Assembly: GCA_014155875.1 (NCBI GenBank)
Contig: JACEFZ010013208.1
Coordinates: 1-64,000 of the forward strand
DNA: 64,000 bases
Reading direction: 5' to 3'
Source: Cepaea nemoralis
Taxonomy: Eukaryota > Mollusca > Gastropoda > Stylommatophora > Helicidae
Shown in pieces: positions 1 to 9,589 of this stretch (the first letter of the stretch is position 1; each line of letters opens with the position of its first letter). The notes under the pieces were generated by a model. That model searched no databases, had not been told where the DNA came from, and saw nothing but the letters and a program-made list of their open reading frames with translations. Made by a program: the position numbers and the translations under genes.

Positions 1-560
1 TCTGGACCTTCTTAACCCATTAACCCTTCCCAAATCATAAACCCCAACCAACCAAAACCCAACCAAACCAAACCAAAATTAATCCTTTTGTTGGGGGCCT
101 TTTCTTTTAATTCTCATTGTTTCCCTGCCCGAGAATCATAAACCCCCTTACAAAGGGGGGAACATCTTAAACGCCCCGCATTTTAACTTAAATAAAACAA
201 ACCCCGTTTGTTTAGGGAAATCACTTCCGGAATTCTGCAGTCGAAAGGAAAATAAAAACCATAAAAAGGTCGATCTCCCAACCCCATTTAAAAAGGGTCA
301 AGGGGAACATTAAAAAGGTTTCGTTTCCGGTTTTCACGAACAAAAAAACCCATTGGCTTATTAAAAAAAGGGTAAATTAAAATATACAACTTTGTTTATG
401 ATACAACGAAAATAAACCAGCAAAACCCGTAAATTGTTATTCCTTTTTAAAATTTTACAAGGGGAAAAAATTTTACGGAAAAAAAAATGTCATATATTGT
501 AGGGTTTTTAAATCCCATAGGATTGTTCCTTTTAAGGGAAAATGAATTTGGAATGTGAAC
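1..560. other. Homopolymer-rich sequence of doubtful quality at the window edge
   Basis: The first ~560 bases are packed with short homopolymer runs (AAAA, CCCC, GGGG, TTTT) and tandem CCAAC/CCAAA words. This texture is unlike the rest of the window. No open frame, repeat family or RNA gene is recognisable. It could be a contig end built from a low-quality read; that is inference. A 15-nt restriction-site string (EcoRI-PstI-partial SalI) lies at 230-244. Confidence 0.4.
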
Positions 561-643
561 AATCAAATGAACTGATCCAGTGTCGAACTAGGATCTCCCA
601 TTTGGACAGAAGGACAATATATCGGCGTACTCGGGTCATCGCT

Positions 644-859
644 TTATTTGATTCGTTTTGCGGTATCTTCTGCAACTTTATTGCTTATTGAACGGAAATT
701 TACATTATAATACTTCTTCATTTGGTGGTCTACCATGTTTGGTCCAAACCATTTTTTTCCCGTTTGGCATTGAATCAAATAAAACTTCTTGCAGGCAGCA
801 GAGATACGGTTTCTGAGATGAATGTTGGGGATACCTTGGACTGAAATAACCGACAGCAA
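644..859 (-). other. Unrecognised 71-codon open frame, possible exon
   Basis: A minus-strand frame of 71 codons ends in a TAA stop. It has ordinary amino-acid composition (Lys, Asn and Ile rich, two Cys) and is not made of simple repeats. Just before the second half of its N-terminus, around 843, the minus strand reads a pyrimidine-containing stretch ending in TTTCAG. That could be a splice acceptor, so this might be a terminal exon. I do not recognise the protein, no neighbouring exon is visible, and the same sequence could be a fragment of an old transposon. Confidence 0.12.
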
Positions 860-1054
860 CCGCGTGTAAGAGACTACTGAATGTAGAACATCATAGTCTC
901 AGTAAGAAAGAGATATTATTATTTGGTCATAAAGTGAGAAGAAAGACACATGAGCACATAATAACAACTGGAAATATCAACGGTAGAAGAGGCAGAAGCC
1001 GGCGCAGAGAAAGCACACTGGTCTAAAGCGGTGGAATAGAAGAATATAGTATAT

Positions 1055-1540
1055 ATCATCATCATCCAGTGCCTTGCCGACTTGGTATGCGATCATGCCG
1101 CTCCACAAATTACGATCTCCGACGGCATGGATCAATTCGTGTGTTGACATCTTCCGTGCCATGACACAAGGCTGTCAAGAATCTGTTCTTGCTGTTTTCC
1201 TCTATCTCTCTTGCCGAAGATCTTTCCGGTTGGCACAACATGTTCCATTGTGTTTTCTTCTCATAACGTGGCCAAAAAATGATGACTGCCTCTTTCTGAT
1301 GTTTGTAATAAGTTGTCTTTGCTACCCAGCTTCCCTTAAAACGTCCTGATTGTTCATTTTGGGTGTCCTATTAATTTTCAGCATTCCTCTATACAACCAC
1401 ATCTCCAAGGCTTCCATGGATTCTCAGCCGTGTGTTAAAACTGGTTCTATGTAACATGCAAGAACTATTTTTCTAACTGTCAAGGGCAGTACCTTATTGC
1501 ATAAAACGTTTGTCATTTGACAGAATGCAGTTGTCTATAT
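1055..1540 (-). mobile_element. RTE-like LINE 3' fragment with (GAT)n tail
   Basis: Read on the minus strand this is the end of a non-LTR retrotransposon. The last coding stretch resembles the C-terminus of the LINE fragment at 15,702-15,484 (an ELIH...R...W...M.A...G pattern) and runs into a short GAT microsatellite at about 1,055. The upstream part matches 42,905-43,420 on the same strand, sharing among others a 20-nt string from ACTGGTTCTATG onward. Only the 3' region is present (5' truncated), frames are broken, and it is a dead copy. Family assignment rests on similarity to the other copies in this window. Confidence 0.6.
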
Positions 1541-1624
1541 ATAACTGACTCAAAACACGAGAGACACACCTGTCTAGCGAGACATGAACGCCTAGGACAT
1601 GTCAAGGCACATGATGATGCTAAT

Positions 1625-1860
1625 AATACTTGCATAGCGCAACTTAATCATTATTTGTTGTCGATATGGCATTACAATTGTAATATCTTTACTTGATCAA
1701 CGCATGTAGTGTGCAAAGTCATAATTGTTTATTGTCTTTATGGCATTTCACATGTAATATCTTTGAGTTATGCCTGTATTGTGCCACTTCATAATTATTT
1801 ATTGTCGTTATAGCATCCTATATGTAATATCTGTGCTTGATCGATGTGTTCTGTCACGTC
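1625..1860. repeat. ~70-bp tandem repeat array, left part
   Basis: About 3.3 copies of a ~70-bp AT-rich unit occur here. The anchors GTGCAAAGTCATAATT and GTGCCACTTCATAATT are exactly 70 bases apart. Diverged copies of the same unit resume at about 5,600, on the other side of the LINE/Helitron nest, so the array was probably split by that insertion. Confidence 0.65.
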
Positions 1861-1869
1861 CCCCAATGG

Positions 1870-2143
1870 CAATGCTCAATGGCAAATTACACCATTAAAG
1901 AACTCCTATTTGCGGACGATCAAGCACTAATAGCAAAATCACAAGTAGAATTACAAGTTCACATAAATAAGGAACATACTATTAAAATCAGCATCAGTAA
2001 AACAGAGGTAATAACTATAACCCAAGAAGAAAAAGCAACAAAGATTCATCTAAAAGTACACCCTCTGAAACAAGTAACGATCTTCAAGTACTTAGGAAGT
2101 ATAACATCATCAAATGGCAAATCAGAAGACGAGATCGAAAATA
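1870..2143 (+). mobile_element. LINE reverse transcriptase fragment, part 1 (split by Helitron)
   Basis: The plus-strand frame encodes the catalytic palm region of a non-LTR reverse transcriptase. A FADDQALIA motif (the usual YADD box) is followed by a spacer, an ISISKTEV motif and a KYLGSITSSNG motif of the thumb. Reverse transcriptases of this class copy the element RNA at the insertion site. The N-terminal domains (endonuclease and fingers) are missing, so the copy is 5' truncated. The frame stops being LINE-like exactly at 2,143, where a Helitron-like element begins, and resumes in frame at 4,956. It is RTE-like by motif style; the precise clade is uncertain. Confidence 0.85.
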
Positions 2144-2423
2144 TCTTATATATAAATTAGGATGTGTGTGGATATGTATGTCTGTATGTCCTTTATACGT
2201 TCGCGAACGGCCCATCCGATTGAGATGAAATTTTCTACACGCCTTCCTTTCATTCCAGCGCTGCCAACTGTCGTATTTTTTTTTCTTCTTCCTCCTCCTC
2301 CCTCCTCCCATTCCCAAAATACGTACGTAAATATATGATGATGATGATGTAAGAATCCCCGAACCAAAACGCTAGGGAAAGGGAAGAAAATGACGTGACT
2401 ACACAGAATCGTCACACGGCAAT

Positions 2424-2496
2424 CATCATCATCATCAAGTGCCGTGCCGGCTGGCGTAGGCGTTCAACTCTGTTGCTGATATATATGCCTCCATGC
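2424..2496 (-). mobile_element. 73-bp LINE 3' tail inserted in the Helitron
   Basis: A short fragment begins with (ATC)4 and continues with the AAGTGCCGTGCCGGC... stretch that marks the (GAT)-tailed LINE 3' ends at 1,055 and 15,484. It is flanked by the direct repeat CACGGCAAT at 2,415-2,423 and 2,497-2,505. This is a severely 5'-truncated, target-primed LINE insertion on the minus strand. Confidence 0.7.
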
Positions 2497-2619
2497 CACG
2501 GCAATATCAATAACAATTCATCTTTTTATGTGTAAGGAAGTTATCTACAGTCGTGTAGAAGGGAAGAACAATCAATGGAAGGACCGAAATCACAGAACCT
2601 AGACGAGTATGAATTCGAA

Positions 2620-4485
2620 TGGCGAACTCCCTCCTCCTCTCTTCTCCTCCTGCCTCTACCTCCTCCCCTCCTCCTCCCTCTACCTCCTCCCTCCACCCTC
2701 CTCCTCTTCCTCCTCCCTCTACCTCCTCCCCCTCCTCCCTCTCCCCTCCTCCCTCCTCCTTCTCCCTCTTCCTTTCTCCCTCTTCCTCTCCCCTCCTCCT
2801 CCATTCCTCCTCCCTCCTACTCCCTCCGCCTCCTCCCTCCTCCTCCCTCTAACCCTCCTCCCTTCCTCCTCCCTCTACCTCCTCCCTCCACCCTCCTCCT
2901 CTTCTCCTCCCTCTTACCTCCTCCCCCTCCTCCCTCCCCCTCCTTCCTCTCCCCCTCCCTTCTCCCTCCTCCTCCTCTCCTCCTCCCTTCTCCTCATCCC
3001 TCCTACTCCCTTCTCCTCCTCCCTCCTCCTCCGTCTCTCCTCCTCCCTTTTCCTCCCTCTACTACCTCCTCCCTCTACCTCCTCCTCCTCCTCCGTCCTC
3101 CACATCCCTCTTCCTCCTCCTCCCTCCTCATCATTCCTCCTCCTCCTCCCCCTCCTCCTCCTCCCCCTCCTCCTTCTCCCTCCTCCTTCTACCTCTTCCT
3201 CCCTCCTCCTTCTCCCTCCACCTCCTCCCTCCTCTTCCTCTCTCCTCCTCCTCCCTCCCTCTCCCTCCTCCCTCCTCCTCCCCCACCTGCGTTCTCCTCC
3301 TCCTTCTCCCTCCTCTCCTCCCTCCTCCCTCCTTCCTCTTCCTCCTCCTCCTCCTTCACCCTCCTCCCTCCTCCTCCTTCACCTCCTCACCTCCTCCTCC
3401 TCCTCCTCCTTCCTCCTCCTTCCTCCTCCTCCCTCCTCATCCCTCTTCCTCCTCCTCCTCCCTCCTCCTTCTCCCATTTCCCCCCTCCTTCTCTTAATCC
3501 CTCCTCCTCCCTCCTCCTCCCTCGTATTCCTCCCTACTCCTCCTCCTCCATCCTCCTCCTCTCTCCGCCGATCTCTTCCTCGCTCCTCCACTCTCTTCCT
3601 CCTCCCTCCTCCCTCTTCCTCCTCCTCCTCCCTCCTCCTACCTCCTCGCCCTCCTCTTCCTTCCTCCTTCGCCCTCCTCCTCCCTTCTCCTCCTCCCCCT
3701 CCCTCCTCCCCCTCATCCCTCCTCCTCCCTCCTCCTTCTTCCTCCCTCCTCCTCCCCCTCCTCCCCCTCCTCCTTCCTCCTCCTCCCTCTCCTCCTCATC
3801 CCTCTTCCTCCATTCTCCTCCTCCCTCCTCCTCCTCCCTCTACCTCCTCCCTCCTCCTCCCTTCACATTCCTCCTCCTCCTCATCCCTCCTCCTCCCTCT
3901 TCCTCCTCTCTCCTCCTCCCTCCTCCTCCCTCTACCTCCTCCCTCCTCCTCCCTTCACATTCCTCCTCCTCCCTCTTCCTCCTCCTCCCCCTCATCCTCT
4001 TCCCTCCTTCTCCTCCCTCCTCCTTCTCCCTCTTCCTCCTCCCTCTTCCTCCCTCTTCCTTCCTCCTCCGCCTCCTCCCACTCTCTCCTCCTCCTCCCGT
4101 TCCCTCCTCCTCCCTCTCCTCCTCCTCCTCCTCCTCCTGCGTTCTCCTCCTCCCTCCTTCTCCTTCCTCCTCCCTCTTCCTCCTCCCTCCTCCTTCTCCT
4201 CCCTCCTCCTTCTCCCTCTTCCTGCTTTCTCCGCCTCCTCCCTCCTCCTCCTCCCTCTCCCTCCTCCTCCCTCTCCTCCTCCTTCCTCCTCCTCCTGCGT
4301 TCTCCTCCTCCCTCCTTCTCCCTCTTCCTCCTCTCTCCTCCTCCCCCTCCTCCTCCACCCTACTCCTCCCTCCTCTTCCTAATCCCTCCTCCTCCCTCCT
4401 ATTCCTCCCTATTCCTCCTGTCTCCTCCTCCTCCCTCCTCTTCCCTCCTCCACCTCCCTCTTCCTCCTCCCTCCTCCATTTACCC
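2620..4485. repeat. 1.9-kb polypyrimidine tract, (TCC/CTC)n
   Basis: This is almost pure C/T on the plus strand for about 1,865 bases, built of TCC, CTCC, CTTCC and CCCTCC words with rare A or G interruptions. Since such units contain no stop codons, very long Pro/Ser/Leu frames (plus) and Glu/Arg/Gly frames (minus) are open by chance. They carry no sign of being genes. The tract lies wholly inside the Helitron-like element. Polypurine-polypyrimidine DNA of this length can form triplex structures and is prone to length change. Confidence 0.95.
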
Positions 4486-4955
4486 AAGACAGACAGACAG
4501 ACAGATAGTCGGGAACGGGATCTTATATGACTACTTATATGATTTAAATGAGATGCTCTCCGCCATGGGCTGGGCCGGGTCAGACAGACAGACAGATAGA
4601 TAGACAGACAGACAGAGAGACAGACAGTCGGGAACGGGAACTTATATGACTACTTATATGAATTAAATGAGATGCTCCCCACCAGGAGTTGGGCGATGCC
4701 GGGCCGGGTCAGACAGACAGACAGATAGATAGTCGGGAACGGGAACTTATATGACTACTTATATGAATTAAATTAGATGCTCCCCATCAGGGTCTGGGCG
4801 AAGCCGGGCCGGGTCAGACAGACAGACAGACAGATAGACAGACAGACAGACAGACAGATGTCGGCAACGGGAACGAGAACTTATATGACTACTTATATGA
4901 ATTAAATGAGATGCTCCCCACCAGGAGTTGGGCGATGCCGGGCCGGGTCAGCTAG
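4486..4955 (+). repeat. Four-copy ~100-120-bp repeat with (CAGA)n spacers at the Helitron 3' end
   Basis: Four units each contain GGGAACGGGA(T/A)CTTATATG, two TTATATGA words, GAGATGCTC and a GC-rich end GCCGGGCCGGGTCAG or close variant. They are separated by CAGA/GATA runs at about 4,490-4,510, 4,580-4,628, 4,710-4,733 and 4,815-4,860. Only the last unit ends in GCTAG, the Helitron terminus. The terminal segment has been tandemly amplified together with the microsatellite. Confidence 0.85.
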
Positions 4956-5098
4956 TATGTAATAAAGCAAACCAACTCATTGGAAAAATGGCACCTACCA
5001 ACTCTATGCTACCAATGCCACACCTGCACAATGACAGTTAAATAGAAAAGAAAAATCACAACATAAATAAGATCCCTCAGAAGCATAATCAATGTATC
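4956..5098 (+). mobile_element. LINE fragment, part 2 (after the Helitron)
   Basis: The frame from part 1 resumes here immediately after the Helitron right end, giving an ICNKANQLIG-type continuation of the reverse-transcriptase thumb region. It is interrupted after 5,098 by a LINE tail insertion. A couple of in-frame stops show that the host LINE is an old copy. Confidence 0.75.
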
Positions 5099-5245
5099 TT
5101 CTTCTTCTTCTTCTGCGTTCATCCGGACTTTTTTTCCGGACGTGATTGCGTTGTGCCTGTTTACAGCAGAGCAGCGTTCTTGCGCCGTTAGGCCGACACA
5201 TCCTACTTCTGCGGGCATTTGTTGACCGGGTTAACCTTCCCGGGG
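5099..5245 (-). mobile_element. Truncated LINE A 3' end with (GAA)n tail and 13-bp TSD
   Basis: The insertion is 147 bp, flanked by the perfect direct repeat TAATCAATGTATC (5,086-5,098 and 5,246-5,258). On the minus strand it ends in (GAA)5, the 3' tail of a target-primed retrotransposition. The body (CCGGGAAGGTTAACCCGGTC to the poly-A-like run) is the same 3' end seen at 50,495-50,711, 54,153-54,380 and 56,405-56,511, where it belongs to the RNase H-bearing LINE called LINE A here. The copy is 5' truncated. Confidence 0.85.
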
Positions 5246-5580
5246 TAATCAATGTATCAAGAAGAGAGAAAATCAGAAATGAAGAAATCAGGACTAAAGT
5301 AGGAGTTATAGCAGCCTTAGATTTGATCAGAAAACAGCAAGTTGGATGGCTTGGCTGTGTAAATAGATTACCAACTAACGAGTATACCACAACAAGCAAT
5401 GATGCACAGACCAGAGGGAAGCAGAAGAAGAGGCCGACTACGTAAGCGATGGACAGAGAGAATAGCAGAGTACATGGGAATTTGGATACATAAAGCCCAT
5501 ACACGGGCACTCTCCCGCTGTTATGCTTCACCTCGACACTGTAAGGAACCAGATGGAACCAGATGAGATGAGATGAGATC
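5246..5580 (+). mobile_element. LINE ORF2 C-terminus, part 3, with (GAGAT)n tail
   Basis: The frame continues with REKIRNEEIRTKVG..., then a QVGWLGCVNRLP motif and a GSRRRGRLRKRW-like basic segment (in a shifted frame). This is the usual C-terminal end of RTE-like LINE proteins, which follow a conserved 'W-G-H/N-V-x-R' block with a basic 'RGRxxxRW' block. The element terminates in three copies of GAGAT at about 5,565-5,580. A sister 3' end with the same GATGA-type tail is at 19,540-19,840. Frameshifts are present. Confidence 0.75.
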
Positions 5581-5880
5581 TATGCGTGCATTTAGCAGCT
5601 TCTTCTGTCAGTTCTATTGTCGCCTACCATTCAATATTTGCTGTCTATGCATAATCCAACCTGGATTGTGCAACTTCCCCTGTAATCGTTATTGTTATTA
5701 TGTCATGCAGTCTCTAATATCTTTGCTTTATCTATGCGGGAATTGGACCAATACTTCCTGTAATGTTTGATTGTCATTTCGTTATTCAATATGTGATATC
5801 CTTCACTTGATCTATATGTGTATTGTAGAACTTCGTCATCAGCGATATTGTCGTGATGTCATTCAACCGTGTCCGCCCTA
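5581..5880. repeat. ~70-bp tandem repeat array, right part
   Basis: Diverged units continue the array seen at 1,625-1,860. Each carries a TTGTC...TTCAATATGTGATATC...TTGATCTATATGTGTATTGT pattern. The LINE with all its nested insertions sits between the two parts. Confidence 0.5.
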
Positions 5881-5995
5881 TGACAGCCGCTAGCACGCTT
5901 GACTGCCCACACAGGGGCCATGTGTTCGAATTCCCATTGACGCTGGGATTTGTGTTTTACAAAGTGACAAGGGTTTTCTGAGCGAGCCAGTCTAA
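5865..5995 (+). mobile_element. Possible tRNA-derived SINE
   Basis: An A-box-like AGCCGCTAGCACG is followed about 35 bases later by a B-box-like TGTTCGAATTCCC, the arrangement of RNA polymerase III promoters in tRNA-derived SINEs. No tail or TSD is clear and no second copy was found in the window, so this is tentative. Confidence 0.3.
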
Positions 5996-6009
5996 AACTT
6001 GCACAGGGA

Positions 6010-8335
6010 AATGTTCTAGGGGGTAAAACAGGAAGTCAAGACATAAAATATGAGATCTAGCAGGTAAAGACAGGAAGTAAACACAGGAAGTAAAGACCGG
6101 AAGTAAAGACAGAAAGTAAAGACATAACATATTAGTTCTAAGAAGTCAAGACAGGGAGTAAACACAAGAAGTAAATATAGGAAGTAATGAAATAACATAT
6201 GAGTTCTAGGAAGTAAAATCATGAAGCAAAGATATAACATATGAGATCTAGGAGGTAAAGACGGGAAGCAAAGATATAACATATGAGATCTAGGAGGTAA
6301 AGACGGGAAGCAAAGATATAACATATGAGATCTAGGAGGTAAAGACGGGAAGCAAAGACATAAAATAATGAGTTCTAGGAAGTAATGTCAGGAGGTAAAG
6401 ACGGAGAGTAAAGACATAACATATGAGATCTAGGAGGTAAAGACGAGAAGCAAAGATATAACATATGAGATCTAGGAGGTAAAGACGGGAAGCAAAGATA
6501 TAACATATGAGATCTAGGAGGTAAAGACGGGAAGCAAAGATATAACATATGAGATCTAGGAGGTAAAGACGGGAAGCAAAGATATAACATATGAGATCTA
6601 GGAGGTAAAGACGGGAAGTAAAGATATAACATATGAGATCTAGGAGGTAAAGACGGGAAGCAAAGACATAACATATGAGATCTAGGAGGTAAAGACCGGA
6701 AGCAAAGACATAACATATGAGTTCTAGGAAGTAAAATCATGAAGCAAAGACATAACATATGAGATCTAGGAGGTAAAGACCGGAAGCAAAGACATAACAT
6801 ATGAGTTCTAGGAAGTAAAATCATGAAGCAAAGACATAACATATGAGATCTAGGAGGTAAAGACCGGAAGCAAAGACATAACATATGAGTTCTAGGAAGT
6901 AAAATCATGAAGCAAAGACATAACATATGAGATCTAGGAGGTAAAGACGGGAAGCAAAGACATAACATATGAGTTCTAGGAAGTAAAATCATGAAGCAAA
7001 GACATAACATATGAGATCTAGGAGGTAAAGACGGGAAGCAAAGACATAACATATGAGATCTAGGAGGTAAAGACGGGAAGCAAAGACATAAAATATGAGT
7101 TCTAGGAAGTAATGTCAGGAGGTAAAGACGGGGAGTAAAGACATAACATATGAGATCTAGGAGGTAATGTCAGGAGGTAAAGACGGGGAGTAAAGACATA
7201 ACATATGATATCTAGGAGGTAAAGACGGGAAGCAAAGACATAAAATATGAGTTCTAGAAAGTAAAATCATGAAGCAAAGACATAGCATAAGAGATCTAGG
7301 AGGTAATGTCAGGAGGTAAAGACGGGGAGTAAAGACATAACATATGAGATCTAGGAGGTAATGTCAGGAGGTAAAGACGGGAAGTAAAGACATAACATAT
7401 GAGATCTAGGAGGTAATGTCAGGAGGTAAAGACGGAGAGTAAAGACATAATATATGATATCTAGGAGGTAATGTCAGGAGGTAAAGACGGAGAGTAAAGA
7501 CATAATATATGATATCTAGGAGGTAAAGACGGGAAGCAAAGACATAAAATATGAGTTCTAGAAAGTAAAATCATGAAGCAAAGACATAGCATATGAGATC
7601 TAGGAGGTAATGTCAGGAGGTAAAGACGGGGAGTAAAGACATAACATAAGAGATCTAGAAGGTAAAGACGGGAAGCAAAGACATAAAATATGAGTTCTAG
7701 GAAGTAAAATCATGAAGCAAAGACAAATATGAGTTCTAGGAAGTAAAATCATGAAGCAAAGACATAACATATGAGTTCTAGGAAGTAATGTCAGGAGGTA
7801 AAGACGGGAAGCAAAGACATAAAATATGAGTTCTAGGAGGTAAAGACGGGAAGTAAAGACATAAATTATGAGATCTAGGAGGTAAAGAGGGGAAGCAAAG
7901 ACATAAGATATGAGTTCTAGGAGGTAATGTCAGGAGGTAAAGACGGGAAGTAAAGACATAACATATGAGATCTAGGAGGTAAAGACGGGAAGCAAAGCCA
8001 TAAAATATGAGTTCTAGGAGGTAATGTCAGGAGGTAAAGACGGGAAGTAAAGACATAACATATAAGATCTAGGAGGTAACGTCAGGAGGTAAAGACGGGA
8101 AGCAGAGACATAAAATATGAGTTCTAGGAGGTAATGTCAGGAGGTAAAGCTGGGAAGTAAAGACATAACATATGAGATCTAGGAGGTAAAGACGGGAAGC
8201 AAAGCCATAAAATATGAGTTCTAGGAAGTAATGTCAGGAGGTAAAGACGGGGAGTAAAGACATAACATACGAGTTCTAATAAGTAAAGACGGGAAGTAAA
8301 GACAAACAGTAAAGACATGAAATATGAGTTCTAAG
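6010..8335. repeat. 42-bp minisatellite array (2.3 kb)
   Basis: The basic unit is 42 bp, e.g. GATCTAGGAGGTAAAGACGG followed by GAAGCAAAGAYATAACATAT and GA. Two variants (type A with GATCTAGGAGG, type B with GTTCTAGGAAGTAAAATCAT) alternate as an 84-bp dimer between about 6,700 and 7,010. From 7,090 on, units with an extra GGTAATGTCAGGA segment dominate. Because 42 is a multiple of three and the unit has no minus-strand stop, a 225-codon periodic frame (14-residue repeat, LPPRSHML core) is open. I regard it as a by-product. Confidence 0.95.
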
Positions 8336-9090
8336 AAGTAAAGACAGGAAGTAAAGACAGGAAGTAAAGACAAACAGTAAAGACATGAAATATGAGTTCT
8401 AAGAAGTAAAGACAGGAAGTAAAGACAGGAAGTAGTGACAGGAAGTAAAGACAGAAAGTAATGACAGGAAGTAATGACATGAAGTAATGACAGAAAGTAA
8501 TGACAGGAAGTAAACACAGGAAATAATGACAGGAAGTTATGACAGGAAATAAAGACAGGAAGTAAAGACAGGAGATAATGACAGAAAGTAATGACAGGAA
8601 GTAATGACAGGAAGTAATGACAGGAAATAAAGACAGGAAGTAATGACAGGAAATAATGACAGGAAATAAAGACAGGAAGTAAAGACAGGAAATAATGACA
8701 GAAAGTAAAGAGAGGAAGTAAAGACAGGAAAGAAAGACAGGAAGTAAAGACAGGAAGTAATGACAGGAAGTAATGACAGGAAGTAATGACAGGAAGTAAT
8801 GACAGGAAGTAATGACAGGAAATAAAGACAGGAAGTAATGACAGGAAGTAATGACAGGAAGTAATGACAGGAAGTAATGACAGGAAGTAATGACAGGAAG
8901 TAATGACAGGAAGTAATGACAGGAAATAATGACAGGAAGTAATGACAGGAAGTAAAGACAGGAAATAATGACAGGAAATAATGACAGGAAATGAAGATAG
9001 AAAGTAAAGACAGGAAGTAAAGACAGAAGTAAAGACGGAAATAAAGACAGGAAGTAAAGACAGGAAGTAAGGACATAAAATACGATGTAA
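8335..9090. repeat. 13-bp minisatellite array
   Basis: The unit GTAATGACAGGAA (variant GTAAAGACAGGAA) is repeated about 55 times. It appears to derive from the AGTAAAGACRGGAAGT part of the adjoining 42-bp array. Because 13 is not a multiple of three, the minus-strand frame repeats every 13 residues (39 bp). That explains the 304-codon Leu/Ser/Phe-rich open frame, which I do not consider a gene. Confidence 0.93.
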
Positions 9091-9254
9091 GAAAGTAATG
9101 CCAGTCAGTGTGACATTAACAATATCAATATTCAATCGTCGATCCGTCTATAAAATATGAGTGCAGCACCATGTCCCCAAGTGTGGGAGGTGTGGAATGG
9201 ATTCCTTACTTCTACAACGTCTCCAGTATCTGATATGTTCGTATGGACTATACC

Positions 9255-9480
9255 ACTGCCAGCGAAGGGCTTAAGGAGGCAATTCGTAATCCTGCATACC
9301 CCGTTCGAAACACAGCTGAGGGCTATATGGCAGCAGATCGCTTAGAGTTGGTTTTTATACAATGGTATGAGTGTCGGCCGTTCAGATTGTAACGGCAAAC
9401 TACTGTACGTAAACTTGTCAAGACAACACAAACAGACAAAAAAAATGCTGAGGTTGACTGCGACGTCTTGTAAAGAACAT
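9255..9480 (-). mobile_element. Dispersed repeat family B, minus copy
   Basis: Read on the minus strand: ACGTCGCAGTCAACC, then GCAAGTTTACG.ACAGTAGTTTGCC, a CATACCATTGTAT stretch, TGTGTTTCGAACG (B-box-like) and GGATTACGAATTGCCTCC. The same order occurs at 34,675-34,905, 44,957-45,170, 49,785-50,000 and 55,695-55,895. It is a retroposon-like interspersed repeat of about 220 bp; its class is not certain. Confidence 0.7.
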
Positions 9481-9589
9481 GCCACTATCTCGTATACCAC
9501 TGCGCTGAGTTTCCCTGCCATTAAACTCGCCAGTCTCGCTACATTAGTAGCCCAAAATTGACTCCAGCAAACTCTCTATCCTGTGAGTA

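Larger units (their letters stand above)
2144..4955 (+). mobile_element. Non-autonomous Helitron-like element, 2,812 bp
   Basis: The left end starts TCTTATATATAAATTAGG after a flanking A. The right end finishes GGGTCAGCTAG before a flanking T. This fits Helitrons: 5'-TC, 3'-CTAG(CTRR), insertion between A and T with no target duplication. The left subterminal region (GGATGTGTGTGGATATG..., then a GCCCATCCGATTGAGATGAAA-like stretch) also resembles Helitron ends as I know them from invertebrate genomes. No Rep/helicase protein is encoded, so it is non-autonomous. The best evidence is that removing 2,144-4,955 joins the flanking LINE reverse-transcriptase frame without a break. The inside is mostly a 1.9 kb polypyrimidine tract and CAGA-rich repeats. 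No clear 3' hairpin was found. Confidence 0.7.

Noticed and set aside
2575..4603. Two plus-strand frames of over 650 codons rich in Pro, Ser and Leu
   Set aside because: They lie over a C/T-only tract that cannot contain a stop codon in those phases; composition alone explains them.
6375..9135. 225- and 304-codon periodic minus-strand proteins
   Set aside because: Stop-free translations of 42-bp and 13-bp minisatellites; no gene context.
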